Below the pieces are notes generated by a model, which was not told the DNA's origin, did not search any database, and was given only the letters and a program-made list of their open reading frames with translations. Made by a program: the position numbers and the translations under genes. A stretch of 64,000 nucleotides of DNA from Pelomonas sp047654785 (lineage in GTDB: Bacteria > Pseudomonadota > Gammaproteobacteria > Burkholderiales > Burkholderiaceae_C): assembly GCF_047654785.1 (NCBI RefSeq), contig NZ_JASGKQ010000003.1, positions 1,612,001-1,676,000 on the forward strand, in the 5' to 3' direction. Positions 27,071-35,893 of the stretch are shown in pieces. The stretch's first letter is position 1, and every line of letters starts with the position of its first letter.

Positions 27071-27343
27071 TCAGGTGCGCAGGTCGGCGAGCACGCCCCG
27101 CACCGCAGCGGTGTCGATTTCACCACTGGGCTCCTTGCGGCGCAGCAGCAGGTCCAAAAGGTCGTTGTCGGCCAGGTCCATCAGCGCCGTCAGGCCATCG
27201 GCCTGGAGCGTGGTGACGCCGTGCGGATGACGGTTGAAGAAGCGCTCGATGAACAAGTCGTTCTCGAGCAGGCCCCGGCGGCAGCGCCAGCGCAGCTTGG
27301 ACAGCGCGCGTTCGTCGATCATCGGGGCCTGTGCCTGCGCCAT
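27071..27343 (-). CDS. sdhE: FAD assembly factor SdhE
   Basis: 90 residues with the SdhE/YgfY signature LSKLRWRCRRGLLENDLFIERF (helical, RGxxE motif). It aids covalent flavin attachment to SdhA. It starts 5 bp after the sdhB stop and precedes gltA, the usual betaproteobacterial order. ATGs at 27343 and 27322 are both possible; the first is kept because of its tight spacing to sdhB. Confidence 0.93.
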   Translation of the reverse strand: MAQAQAPMIDERALSKLRWRCRRGLLENDLFIERFFNRHPHGVTTLQADGLTALMDLADNDLLDLLLRRKEPSGEIDTAAVRGVLADLRT

Positions 27344-27348
27344 CGTCG

Positions 27349-28050
27349 TCAGACCGCGCGGCGGACCATCAGTTCCTTGATCTTGCCGATGGCCTTCGTG
27401 GGGTTCAGGCCCTTGGGGCAGACGTCCACGCAGTTCATGATGGTGTGGCAGCGGAACAGGCGGTAGGGGTCTTCGAGGTTGTCCAGGCGCTCGGCCGTGG
27501 CTTCGTCGCGGCTGTCGGCGATGAAGCGGTAGGCCTGCAGCAGGCCGGCGGGGCCGACGAACTTGTCGGGGTTCCACCAGAAGCTGGGGCAGCTCGTCGA
27601 GCAGCTCGCGCACAGGATGCATTCGTACAGGCCGTCCAGCTCCTCGCGCTCGACGGGCGACTGCAGGCGCTCCTTCTCGGGCGGCGGGTTGTCGTTGACG
27701 AGGTAGGGCTTGATCGAGTGGTACTGCTTGAAGAACTGCGTCATGTCGACGATCAGGTCGCGCACGACGGGCAGGCCCGGCAGCGGCTTCAGCGTGATGA
27801 CGCCCGGCAGCGTGCGCATGTTCGTCAGGCAGGCCAGGCCGTTCTTGCCGTTGATGTTCATCGCGTCCGAGCCGCACACGCCTTCGCGGCAGGAGCGGCG
27901 GAAGGACAGCGTCGGGTCCACGGCCTTCAGCTTGACCAGGGCGTCCAGCAGCATGCGCTCGTGACCGTCGAGTTCGATCTCGAGGGTCTGCATGTAGGGC
28001 TTGGCGTCCTTGTCGGGGTCGTAGCGGTAGATCTGGAAGGTGCGCTTCAT
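27349..28050 (-). CDS. sdhB: Succinate dehydrogenase iron-sulfur subunit
   Basis: 233 residues. A plant-type ferredoxin domain has [2Fe-2S] cysteines in SCREGVCGSDAMNINGKNGL and a later Cys in LACLTN. The C-terminal domain carries CILCASCSTSCPSFWW and CHTIMNCVDVCPKGLNP for the [4Fe-4S] and [3Fe-4S] centres. It passes electrons from SdhA to ubiquinone. It sits 7 bp downstream of sdhA and 5 bp upstream of sdhE. Confidence 0.98.
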   Translation of the reverse strand: MKRTFQIYRYDPDKDAKPYMQTLEIELDGHERMLLDALVKLKAVDPTLSFRRSCREGVCGSDAMNINGKNGLACLTNMRTLPGVITLKPLPGLPVVRDLIVDMTQFFKQYHSIKPYLVNDNPPPEKERLQSPVEREELDGLYECILCASCSTSCPSFWWNPDKFVGPAGLLQAYRFIADSRDEATAERLDNLEDPYRLFRCHTIMNCVDVCPKGLNPTKAIGKIKELMVRRAV

Positions 28051-28057
28051 GGCTGAC

Positions 28058-29827
28058 TCAGAAGGTGCGAACTTTGGGAGGCACGGATTCGACCGTGAGC
28101 GGCTGAAGATTGACCGGCTTGTAGTCCAGGCGGTTGCCTTCGGAGTACCAGAGCGTGTGCTTCATCCAGTTCGCGTCGTCGCGGTTCGGGTAGTCGTTGT
28201 GCGCGTGGGCGCCCCGGCTCTCGGGCCGGGCGGCGGCAGAGATCATCGTCGCCTGGGCGGCTTCGATGAGGTTCTCGACTTCCAGCGCCTCGACGCGCTC
28301 GGTGTTGAAGACCTTGGACTTGTCCTTCAGGCCGATGCCGCCGACGCGCGCGGCGACTTCCTTGATCTTGCGCACGCCCTCGTCCATCGAGGCCTGCGTG
28401 CGGAACACGCCGGCATGCTTCTGCATGGTCGAGCGGATGTCGTTGGCGACGTTCTGCGCGTACTCGCCGCTGGTGGCCGACTCCAGCCGCGCCAGGCGGG
28501 CCAGCGTGCGGTCGGCAGCGTCCTTGGGCAGCTCCTTGTGCGACTTCGTCTTCAGGTTGAAGTCGACGATGTGGTTGCCGGCCGCACGGCCGAAGACCAC
28601 CAGGTCCAGCAGCGAGTTGGTGCCCAGGCGGTTGGCGCCATGCACCGACACGCAGGAGCACTCGCCCACCGCGTAGAGGCCGTTGATGATGTCGTTGTGC
28701 CTGCCGTTGCGCGGGATCACCACCTGGCCATGCACATTCGTCGGGATGCCGCCCATCTGGTAGTGGATGGTCGGCACGACGGGGATGGGTTCCTTCGTGA
28801 TGTCGACGTTGGCGAAGTTGTGGCCGATCTCCAGCACCGAGGGCAGGCGCTTGGCGATGGTCTCGGCGCCGAGGTGGGTCATGTCCAGCAGCACGTAGTC
28901 CTTGTTGGGACCGCAGCCGCGACCTTCCTTGATCTCCTGGTCCATCGAGCGGGACACGAAGTCGCGCGGCGCCAGGTCCTTCAGCGTCGGCGCGTAGCGC
29001 TCCATGAAGCGCTCGCCGTTGCTGTTGCGCAGGATCGCGCCCTCGCCGCGGCAACCCTCGGTCAGCAGCACGCCCGCGCCGGCCACGCCGGTCGGGTGGA
29101 ACTGCCAGAACTCCATGTCTTCCAGCGGGATGCCGGCGCGCGCCGCCATGCCCAGGCCGTCGCCGGTGTTGATGAAGGCATTGGTGCTGGCCGCGAAGAT
29201 GCGGCCGGCGCCGCCGGTGGCCAGCAGCACGGTCTTGGCGTGCAGGATGTGGACCTCGCCGGTCTCCATCTCCAGCGCGGTCACGCCGACGGCGTCGCCC
29301 TCGGCGTCGCGGATGATGTCCAGCGCCATCCACTCGACGAAGAAGTTCGTGCGCGCCTTGACGTTCTGCTGGTACAGCGTGTGCAGCAGCGCGTGGCCGG
29401 TGCGGTCGGCGGCGGCGCAGGCGCGCTGCACGGGCTTCTCGCCGTAGTTGGCGGTGTGGCCGCCGAAGGGGCGCTGATAGATGGTGCCGTCGGCGTTGCG
29501 GTCGAACGGCATGCCGAAGTGCTCCAGCTCGTACACGACCTTGGGCGCTTCGCGGCACATGAACTCGATGGCGTCCTGGTCACCGAGCCAGTCCGAGCCC
29601 TTGACGGTGTCGAAGAAGTGGTAGTGCCAGTTGTCCTCGCTCATATTGCCCAGCGAGGCGCCGATGCCGCCTTGCGCGGCGACGGTGTGCGAGCGGGTCG
29701 GGAAGACCTTGGACAGCACGGCCACGTTCAGGCCGGCCAGCGCCAGCTGCAGCGAGGCGCGCATGCCGGAGCCACCGGCTCCGACGATGACCACGTCGAA
29801 CTTGCGGGTCGAAATCTTTGCCGTCAT
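28058..29827 (-). CDS. sdhA: Succinate dehydrogenase flavoprotein subunit
   Basis: 589 residues starting MTAKISTRKFDVVIVGAGGS. The dinucleotide-binding glycines, the FAD-linking histidine in RSHTVAAQGGIGASLG, and the active-site segments HPTGVAGAGVLLTEGCRGEG and MGGIPTN are present. It oxidises succinate to fumarate. The start at 29827 overlaps the sdhD stop by 1 nt (TGATG); a longer frame through sdhD is rejected. Confidence 0.98.
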   Translation of the reverse strand: MTAKISTRKFDVVIVGAGGSGMRASLQLALAGLNVAVLSKVFPTRSHTVAAQGGIGASLGNMSEDNWHYHFFDTVKGSDWLGDQDAIEFMCREAPKVVYELEHFGMPFDRNADGTIYQRPFGGHTANYGEKPVQRACAAADRTGHALLHTLYQQNVKARTNFFVEWMALDIIRDAEGDAVGVTALEMETGEVHILHAKTVLLATGGAGRIFAASTNAFINTGDGLGMAARAGIPLEDMEFWQFHPTGVAGAGVLLTEGCRGEGAILRNSNGERFMERYAPTLKDLAPRDFVSRSMDQEIKEGRGCGPNKDYVLLDMTHLGAETIAKRLPSVLEIGHNFANVDITKEPIPVVPTIHYQMGGIPTNVHGQVVIPRNGRHNDIINGLYAVGECSCVSVHGANRLGTNSLLDLVVFGRAAGNHIVDFNLKTKSHKELPKDAADRTLARLARLESATSGEYAQNVANDIRSTMQKHAGVFRTQASMDEGVRKIKEVAARVGGIGLKDKSKVFNTERVEALEVENLIEAAQATMISAAARPESRGAHAHNDYPNRDDANWMKHTLWYSEGNRLDYKPVNLQPLTVESVPPKVRTF

Positions 29828-30189
29828 CACAGCCTCCACAGCACCTGGATTGCCCAGCCGGCACAGCCGAGCAGCCACACGATAGAAAACACTTGCAGGG
29901 CCAGCCGCACGCCGACGGACTTCACGTAGTCCATCCAGATGTCCCGCACGCCCACCCAGGCGTGCCAGGCCAGCGCGACGACGGTGACGAAGGTCAGCAC
30001 CTTCATCCATTGCTGCGAGAAGATGGCCGCCCAGCGGTCATAGCCCAGCGGCTCGCCGGGCATCAGCACCTGCACGAGCAGGGCCAGGGTGAACAGGGCC
30101 ATCAGCACGGCGGTGACGCGCTGCGCCAGCCAGTCCCGCAGGCCGTAGTGCGCGCCGACGACGAGGCGCTTGGAGCCGAAAGTGCTCAT
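29827..30189 (-). CDS. sdhD: Succinate dehydrogenase membrane anchor subunit
   Basis: 120 residues with three transmembrane helices and the SdhD pattern LVVGAHYGLRDWLAQRVTAV, WHAWVGVRDIWMDYVK. The His in the second helix is the haem b ligand candidate and the Asp-Tyr pair borders the quinone site. It lies between sdhC (25 bp upstream) and sdhA (1-nt overlap). Confidence 0.94.
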   Translation of the reverse strand: MSTFGSKRLVVGAHYGLRDWLAQRVTAVLMALFTLALLVQVLMPGEPLGYDRWAAIFSQQWMKVLTFVTVVALAWHAWVGVRDIWMDYVKSVGVRLALQVFSIVWLLGCAGWAIQVLWRL

Positions 30190-30214
30190 TGTTGTTCCTT
30201 CGCAGGGGTGGGGT

Positions 30215-30643
30215 TCAGTACAGGCCGAACAGCTTGGCGCCCAGCGCCAGCGTCAGCAGCGTGCTCAGGCCCAGCGTGGCGACGGCCGTGCTGTGGCCCT
30301 GGGCCTTGCTGACGCTGTGCGTGGCGTCCATCCACAGGTGGCGCACGCCGGCGATGAAATGGAGCAGGTAGCCCCAGATCAGGGCCAGCGCCACCAGCTT
30401 GATGAACCAGCCCGGCAGGCCGCCGACGCCGGCCACGAACACGTTGGTGAAGGACTCGAAGGAGATCTCCGACGTGAGGCTGTTGTCCAGCATCCAGACC
30501 ACGAAGGGCAGCAGCAGGAACATCAGCAGCCCGCTGACGCGGTGCAGGATGGAGACGATGCCGGCGGGCGGGAGGCGGTACCTGACGATTTGCGTGACGT
30601 GGATGTTGCGGAATTCCGGTCTTGCCTTGGCGCTGTTCGTCAT
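30215..30643 (-). CDS. sdhC: Succinate dehydrogenase cytochrome b556 subunit
   Basis: 142 residues with three transmembrane helices. It contains the SdhC motifs RYRLPPAGIVSILHRVSGLL (Ser and Arg at the quinone site) and HFIAGVRHLWMD (haem His). It is the first gene of the sdh operon. The 82-bp upstream gap contains TAGAAT on the minus strand as a possible -10 element; no convincing -35 was found. Confidence 0.94.
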   Translation of the reverse strand: MTNSAKARPEFRNIHVTQIVRYRLPPAGIVSILHRVSGLLMFLLLPFVVWMLDNSLTSEISFESFTNVFVAGVGGLPGWFIKLVALALIWGYLLHFIAGVRHLWMDATHSVSKAQGHSTAVATLGLSTLLTLALGAKLFGLY

Positions 30644-30725
30644 GATCGAGCCTGGGTAATCAATGTGAAACCGAACGATTCTAGGCCCAAGAATTCACGC
30701 ATGCTGCACTGCGTCATCGTCAGCT

Positions 30726-31463
30726 TCAGTTCAAGTCGTTGCGGTAATGGTCGGCCTCCGTGTGGTAGAGCCCGCGGCGCAGTTCGACCGGCCGGTCGCC
30801 GTAGGTGAAGGCCACGCGCTCCACGCTCAGCAGCGGGCTGCCGGGCGGCAGGCCGAGCAGCGCGGCCGCGTCGCCGCCGGCGGCCACCGCGCGCAGCTTC
30901 TCCTCGGCGCGCACCATGTGCACGCCGAAGCGCGCCTCGAACAGCGCGTACAGCGTGCCCGGATAGGCGTCGATCACCTCGGCCGCCAGGCCCTGGAAAT
31001 GCCGCTCGGGCAGCCACAGGTCGTCCAGCACCACGGGCCGCCCGTCGCGCAGCAGCAGCCGGCGCACCTCGATGACCGGCTCGCCCGCGCGCAGCTGCAG
31101 CGCCCGCGCCGCCTCGGCCGTGGCGCGGGCACGGCGGCAATGCAGCAGCCGGCGCGTGAAACCGGCCGTTCCGCCATCGGCCACCAGCCGCAGGAAGCGG
31201 TAGGCGTCGCGCGGCGCCGTGTGCGTGGCGACGAAGGTGCCGGCGCCCTGGCGGCGCTCGACGACGTGGGCGGCCGCCAGCTCGTCGAGCGCGCGGCGCA
31301 CCGTGCCGGGGCTGGCCGCGAAGCGCGTGGCCAGCGCAGCCTCGCTGGGCAGCGCGTCGCCGGGCTTCCATTCGCCCGCGGCCAGCGCGCTGACGATGAG
31401 CTGGCGGATCTGTTCGTACAACGGCGCCGCAGCGCGCCGGGGAGCTTTGACCATGGGGGCCAT
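30726..31463 (-). CDS. GntR-family regulator, HutC subfamily
   Basis: About 245 residues: an N-terminal winged HTH (PLYEQIRQLIVSALAAGEWK, then LPSEAALATRFAASPGTVRR) and a UTRA ligand domain (VIEVRRLLLRDGRPVVLDDL, FGVHMVRAEEKLRAV). It sits between the sdh operon and mdh, the latter divergent, and is therefore the likely local TCA-cycle regulator; the effector is unknown. Starts at 31463 and 31454 (MVKAPRR) are close. Longer in-frame extensions are Arg-rich and unlikely. Confidence 0.88.
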   Translation of the reverse strand: MAPMVKAPRRAAAPLYEQIRQLIVSALAAGEWKPGDALPSEAALATRFAASPGTVRRALDELAAAHVVERRQGAGTFVATHTAPRDAYRFLRLVADGGTAGFTRRLLHCRRARATAEAARALQLRAGEPVIEVRRLLLRDGRPVVLDDLWLPERHFQGLAAEVIDAYPGTLYALFEARFGVHMVRAEEKLRAVAAGGDAAALLGLPPGSPLLSVERVAFTYGDRPVELRRGLYHTEADHYRNDLN

Positions 31464-31578
31464 TGCAGCACGAGCCCGGGGCCGCCAGGGCAAGCCCGTA
31501 CACTTGCCCGCCATCGGGCGGCGCCCGCGCTGCCGACGCCCCACTCACCCGTTTCAACCCCTGTCCTCGGAGACCTCC

Positions 31579-32565
31579 ATGAGCAAGAAACCCGTTCGCG
31601 TCGCCGTCACCGGCGCTGCTGGCCAGATCGGCTACGCCCTGCTGTTCCGCATCGCCTCCGGCGAGATGCTGGGCAAGGACCAGCCCGTCATCCTGCAACT
31701 GCTGGAGATCCCCGACGAGAAGGCCCAGAACGCGCTGAAGGGCGTGATCATGGAACTGGAGGACTGCGCGTTCCCGCTGCTGGCCGGCGTCGAGGCCCAC
31801 AGCGACCCGATGACCGCCTTCAAGGACACCGACTACGCGCTGCTCGTCGGCTCGCGCCCGCGCGGCCCGGGCATGGAACGCGCCGAACTGCTGGCCGTCA
31901 ACGGCGCCATCTTCACGACCCAGGGCAAGGCGCTGAACGCCGTCGCCTCGCGCAACGTCAAGGTGCTGGTGGTCGGCAACCCGGCCAACACCAACGCCTA
32001 CATCGCGATGAAGTCGGCCCCGGACCTGCCGGCCAAGAACTTCACCGCCATGCTGCGCCTGGACCACAACCGCGCCGCCTCGCAGCTGGCCGCCAAGACC
32101 GGCAAGGCCGTCGCCGCGATCGAGAAGCTGGCCGTGTGGGGCAACCACTCGCCGACGATGTACGCCGACTACCGCAACGCCACGATCGACGGCCAGTCGG
32201 TCAAGGCCATGATCAACGACGAAGCCTGGAACCGTGACGTGTTCCTGCCCACCGTCGGCAAGCGCGGCGCCGCCATCATCGCGGCGCGCGGCCTGTCCTC
32301 GGCCGCCTCGGCCGCCAACGCCGCCATCGACCACATGCGCGACTGGGCGCTGGGCACGAACGGCAAGTGGGTGACGATGGGCGTCCCGTCCAACGGCGAA
32401 TACGGCATCCCGAAGGACGTCATGTTCGGCTACCCGGTCACCTGCGAAGGCGGCGAGTACAAGATCGTCGAAGGCATCGCCATCGACGAGTTCTCGCAGG
32501 AGTGCATCAACAAGACCCTGAAGGAACTGACGGACGAGCAGGACGGCGTCAAGCACCTGCTGTAA
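31579..32565 (+). CDS. mdh: Malate dehydrogenase
   Basis: A 328-residue NAD-dependent enzyme of the cytosolic-type MDH group. It has VAVTGAAGQIGYALLFRIA for NAD binding, RPRGPGMERAELL for substrate arginines, and VVGNPANTNAY and WGNHSPTMYADY with the catalytic His. A GGAG lies 5 bp before the ATG. It oxidises malate to oxaloacetate. It is divergent from the GntR regulator by 115 bp and leads the run towards acnB. Confidence 0.97.
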   Translation: MSKKPVRVAVTGAAGQIGYALLFRIASGEMLGKDQPVILQLLEIPDEKAQNALKGVIMELEDCAFPLLAGVEAHSDPMTAFKDTDYALLVGSRPRGPGMERAELLAVNGAIFTTQGKALNAVASRNVKVLVVGNPANTNAYIAMKSAPDLPAKNFTAMLRLDHNRAASQLAAKTGKAVAAIEKLAVWGNHSPTMYADYRNATIDGQSVKAMINDEAWNRDVFLPTVGKRGAAIIAARGLSSAASAANAAIDHMRDWALGTNGKWVTMGVPSNGEYGIPKDVMFGYPVTCEGGEYKIVEGIAIDEFSQECINKTLKELTDEQDGVKHLL

Positions 32566-32586
32566 ACCCGCCACCCCGGAAGCGGC

Positions 32587-33360
32587 ATGAAGGACTGGAA
32601 CCCCGATCTCTACCGCCGCTTCGAGGACGAGCGCACCCGCCCTGCCCGCGACCTGCTGGCGCGGGTGCCGCTCGAAGCGCCGCGCCGGGTCGTCGACCTC
32701 GGCTGCGGCCCCGGCAACTCCACGCAGCTGCTGGCCGAACGCTTCCCCGAGGCCGACCTCACCGGCATCGACAACTCCCCCGCCATGCTGGCCAGCGCCC
32801 GCGAGCGCCTGCCCGGCTGCCGCTTCGAGCTGGCCGACATCGCCGGCTGGACGCCCGGCGACGCGCCCGACCTGATCTACGCCAACGCCTCGCTGCAATG
32901 GGTGGGCGGCCACGAGACCCTGCTGCCGCGCCTGCTGGGCCTGCTCGCGCCCGGCGGCGTGCTGGCCGTGCAGATGCCCGACAACCGCGACGAACCCACG
33001 CACCGCGCGATGCGCGAGCTGGCCGCGCAGGCGCCGTTCGCCGCGCTGATCGGCGACACGCGCCAACTGCGCACCGAGCTGCTGGGGCTGGACGGCTACT
33101 ACGACCTGCTGGCGCCGCTCAGCGCCGCGCTGGACCTGTGGCGCACCGCCTACCAGCACCCGATGGACTCGCCCGCGCGCATCGTCGAGTGGGTGAGCGG
33201 CACGGGGCTGCGGCCCTTCGTGGACCCGCTGCCCGAGCCCGAGCGCGCGCAGTTCCTCGCCGCCTACGGGCAGCGCATCGCCGACAGCTACCCGCCACGC
33301 GCGGACGGCCGGCGGCTGCTGGCCTTCCCGCGCCTGTTCTTCATCGCCCGCCGCCCATGA
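32587..33360 (+). CDS. tam: Trans-aconitate 2-methyltransferase
   Basis: 257 residues, a class I SAM methyltransferase with motif VVDLGCGPGNSTQLLAERFP. The Tam-specific N-terminus MKDWNPDLYRRFEDERTRPA and the segment YANASLQWVGGHETLLPRLL match E. coli Tam. It methylates trans-aconitate, a side product of citrate/aconitate chemistry that inhibits aconitase. Its place 21 bp after mdh and in the same run as acnB fits this role. It overlaps the next gene by 4 nt. Confidence 0.9.
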   Translation: MKDWNPDLYRRFEDERTRPARDLLARVPLEAPRRVVDLGCGPGNSTQLLAERFPEADLTGIDNSPAMLASARERLPGCRFELADIAGWTPGDAPDLIYANASLQWVGGHETLLPRLLGLLAPGGVLAVQMPDNRDEPTHRAMRELAAQAPFAALIGDTRQLRTELLGLDGYYDLLAPLSAALDLWRTAYQHPMDSPARIVEWVSGTGLRPFVDPLPEPERAQFLAAYGQRIADSYPPRADGRRLLAFPRLFFIARRP

Positions 33361-34358
33361 CGCCCAACGTCCACCCACGCGACGCGCTGTTCGAGCCCGG
33401 CGCGGCCACGCCGCCGCGGCTGCCCGTCGTCGATCACTACTGCGGCGTCGAGGCCCGCATGCGCAAAAGCCTGGCACTGCAGGCCGAACTCGGCCCCGTG
33501 TTCGACGTCACGCTGGACGCCGAGGACGGCGCCCCGGTCGGCGGCGAGGCCGAGCACGCGCTGCTGATCGCCGAGCTGGCGACGAGCGCCGCCAACCGCT
33601 TCGGCCGCGTCGGCGCCCGCGTCCACCCGTGGCGCCACGCCGCCTTCGAGGCGGACGTGGACACGCTGGTCGCCCGGGCCGGCCGCCGGCTGGCCTACCT
33701 GATGATCCCCAAGCCCGAGGGCGCCGACGACGTGGACCGCGCCGCCGCCGCCATCGACGCCGCCTGCCACCGCCACGGCGTGCCCCGGCTGCCGCTGCAG
33801 GTGCTGATCGAAACCCACGGCGCGCTGCGCGAGGTGTTCCGCATCGCCGCGCACCCGCGCATCGAATCGCTGTCCTTCGGGCTGATGGACTTCGTCTCCG
33901 CGCACGGCGGCGCCATCCCCAAGGCGGCGATGGCGCTGCCGGGGCAGTTCGAGCACCCGCTGGTCGTGCGCGCCAAGCTGGAGATCGCCGCCGCCGCGCA
34001 CGCCTTCGGCAAGGTGCCGTCGCACGGTGTCGTCACCGAGTTCCGCGACACCGCGCGCCTGGCCGACGCCACCCGCCGCGCCGCGCGCGAGTTCGGCTAC
34101 ACGCGCATGTGGAGCATCCACCCGGACCAGATCCGCCCCATCATCAACGCCTTCGCGCCGGCCGCCGACGAGGTCGCCGAGGCCGCCGAACTGCTGCTCG
34201 CCGCCCAGGCCGCCCAGTGGGCGCCGACCGCCTTCCGCGACCGCCTGCACGACCGCGCCAGCTACCGCTATTTCTGGGCGGTGCTGGAGCGCGCCGAGCG
34301 CACCGGCCGCCTGCCCGCCGACGCCCGGTCGGCGTTCTTCCCCGCCCCCGTCGGGTAA
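33357..34358 (+). CDS. HpcH/HpaI aldolase / citrate lyase beta-like CoA-ester lyase
   Basis: 333 residues with CitE-like features: VFDVTLDAEDGAPVGGE (metal acidic residues), YLMIPKPEGADDVD, LQVLIETHGALREVF and FGLMDFVSAHGG. Relatives cleave citryl-CoA, malyl-CoA or methylmalyl-CoA. No citrate lyase alpha or gamma subunit is nearby, so a malyl-CoA or related lyase is likelier than citrate lyase. It is coupled to tam by an ATGA overlap; the longer frame upstream is antiphase tam sequence. Confidence 0.88.
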   Translation: MTPNVHPRDALFEPGAATPPRLPVVDHYCGVEARMRKSLALQAELGPVFDVTLDAEDGAPVGGEAEHALLIAELATSAANRFGRVGARVHPWRHAAFEADVDTLVARAGRRLAYLMIPKPEGADDVDRAAAAIDAACHRHGVPRLPLQVLIETHGALREVFRIAAHPRIESLSFGLMDFVSAHGGAIPKAAMALPGQFEHPLVVRAKLEIAAAAHAFGKVPSHGVVTEFRDTARLADATRRAAREFGYTRMWSIHPDQIRPIINAFAPAADEVAEAAELLLAAQAAQWAPTAFRDRLHDRASYRYFWAVLERAERTGRLPADARSAFFPAPVG

Positions 34359-34433
34359 AGCGAGCAAGCCCGGCACCGCACCGCGCCGGACAATGCAGCC
34401 CGACACCCGCCCACCTCTTTCGCCCCACACCCG

Positions 34434-35069
34434 ATGTTCCAGACCTCCCTCCGCGGCGCCGCCGCCGCCCTGATCCTCTGCGCCGCCCTCCCCGCGCTGG
34501 CGCAGACCGCCCCCGCCAAGGCTGCGGTGGCCAGGCCCGCAGTCACGGCCAAACCGGCCGCCAAGCCGGCAGCCAAACCGGTGGCCAAGCCCGCCGCCAA
34601 AGCCGCCGCCAAGCCTGCGAAGGTCGCCAAGAAGAAGACCCCGCCGCCCCCGCCCGAGCCCGTGCTGGCGGACGCCGACGACGCCCAGCTCGCCGCCGCC
34701 GAACGCGCCTACCTCGGCGGCTACGCCTGCGAGTTCAAGGAAACCGTGCAGATCGAGAAGCACCCCAAGGCGGCCGGCTACATCGACGTGAAGTGGCAGA
34801 AGCACGTCTTCACGATGAAGCCCGTGCTGTCGTCCACCGGCGCGCTGCGCCTGGAAGACGTCACCGGCCGCACGCTGATGATCCAGATCGCCAACAAGTC
34901 CATGCTGCTGGACACCAAGATCGGCCAGCGCATCCTGGACGACTGCATCCACGCCGAGCAGGCCCGGCTGATCGAGGAAGCGAAAGCCGCCCGCATCAAC
35001 GACCCCGAGGCCGAAGCCGCCGCCGCGGCGCGCAATGGCCTGGGCATCACGACCGGCACCGCGCAGTGA
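34434..35069 (+). CDS. Secreted protein of unknown function with Ala/Lys/Pro-rich linker
   Basis: 211 residues. A signal peptide (LRGAAAALILCAALPALAQ) is followed by a low-complexity AKPAAKP-type linker (about 25-70), then a compact domain around YLGGYACEFKETVQIEKHPK with DDCIHAEQARLIEEAKAAR near the end. The two Cys (in YACEF and DDCIH) could form a disulfide. I do not recognise the domain; it slightly recalls lysozyme-inhibitor-like folds but this is weak. It follows the CitE-like gene by 75 bp. Confidence 0.75.
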   Translation: MFQTSLRGAAAALILCAALPALAQTAPAKAAVARPAVTAKPAAKPAAKPVAKPAAKAAAKPAKVAKKKTPPPPPEPVLADADDAQLAAAERAYLGGYACEFKETVQIEKHPKAAGYIDVKWQKHVFTMKPVLSSTGALRLEDVTGRTLMIQIANKSMLLDTKIGQRILDDCIHAEQARLIEEAKAARINDPEAEAAAAARNGLGITTGTAQ

Positions 35070-35079
35070 CGCATCCGGC

Positions 35080-35135
35080 TTGAAGAGCCGGCACCAGGTA
35101 TGTAGAATCGATGCATACTTTTTGATGCATACCTG
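35080..35135 (+). promoter_or_regulatory. vapBC promoter and repeat operator
   Basis: A strong sigma-70-like promoter TTGAAG (35080-35085), 17 bp, TAGAAT (35103-35108). Over and after it, CAGGTATG (35095-35102) is mirrored by CATACCTG (35128-35135), and GATGCATAC is directly repeated at 35110-35118 and 35124-35132. Such nested repeats fit cooperative binding by the AbrB-fold antitoxin and its toxin complex. Confidence 0.6.
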
Positions 35136-35176
35136 AGCCTGCGGCCCACCGGCCGCAGCCCCTTGCTGGAGGCGCC

Positions 35177-35452
35177 ATGGAAGCCACTGTTGCCGAACGC
35201 GGGCAGATCACGCTGCCCAAGGCCGTCCGCGATGCGCTGGGCCTGACCAAGGGCACGACGCTCAAGGTCGAGCTGGACGGCGGGCGCATCGTGCTGCGCA
35301 AGAACGTCGATGACGCGATCTCGCGCCTGCGCGGCCGCTTCAAGCTCGACGGCTTCGCCAACACCGACGAGGCCATGCGCGCCATCCGCGGCCATGCGCC
35401 CGGCGACCCCTACCTGCCGCCCGAACCCGACAACGGGGACGGCACGCCTTGA
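35177..35452 (+). CDS. vapB: AbrB/MazE-fold antitoxin (VapB-like)
   Basis: 91 residues with a SpoVT/AbrB swapped-hairpin domain (ATVAERGQITLPKAVRDALG then GTTLKVELDGGRIVLRK) and a C-terminal tail that should wrap the toxin. It overlaps the PIN-toxin gene by 4 nt (TTGA). It binds its own operator in this family. Context leaves little doubt about the pairing, although the subfamily name is by analogy. Confidence 0.88.
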   Translation: MEATVAERGQITLPKAVRDALGLTKGTTLKVELDGGRIVLRKNVDDAISRLRGRFKLDGFANTDEAMRAIRGHAPGDPYLPPEPDNGDGTP

Positions 35453-35856
35453 TCGCCACCGACTCTTCCGTGCTGATCGACCTGATCGCCGGCGACGACG
35501 ACGCCAGCACCAGCGCCGCCGAGGCCGTGCGCCAGGCACTGCACGTCGGCCCGGTCGTGCTGTGCGAAGTCGCGCTGGCGGAAGTCTGCACCGCCTTCAA
35601 GGATGGCACCGACGTGCTCCAGTTCCTCGAAGACATGGGGCTGCGCTTCGACGCGATGGAGGCCAAGTCGGCCCTGCGTGCCGGCGAGATGCAGCGCCGC
35701 TACCGCCAGCGTGGCGGCAACCGCACCCGCACCGTGGCCGACTTCCTGATCGGCTCCCACGCCATGATGCAGTGTGACGGCCTGATCACGCGCGACGTGG
35801 GCTTCTATCGAGACTATTTCAAAGGGCTGAGGATCGTCGTCCCGACCTCGGCCTGA
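35449..35856 (+). CDS. vapC: PIN-domain ribonuclease toxin (VapC-like)
   Basis: 135 residues from a TTG start that overlaps the antitoxin stop. PIN acidic residues are present: D5 in ATDSSVLIDLI, E40/E45 in VLCEVALAEV, D98 in TVADFLIGSHA and D116 in LITRDVGFY. VapC toxins cleave tRNA or rRNA; the target is unknown. The module sits between a TCA-linked run and acnB, which begins 37 bp later. Confidence 0.88.
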   Translation: MIATDSSVLIDLIAGDDDASTSAAEAVRQALHVGPVVLCEVALAEVCTAFKDGTDVLQFLEDMGLRFDAMEAKSALRAGEMQRRYRQRGGNRTRTVADFLIGSHAMMQCDGLITRDVGFYRDYFKGLRIVVPTSA

Positions 35857-35893
35857 CCTGCTGCCCGACCTGCCGATTCAACGGAGAAACACC

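Noticed and set aside
34525..34640. Tandem DNA repeat in the secreted-protein gene
   Set aside because: The repeated GCCAAGCC-type units simply encode the AKPAAKP linker; it is coding low complexity, not an independent element.
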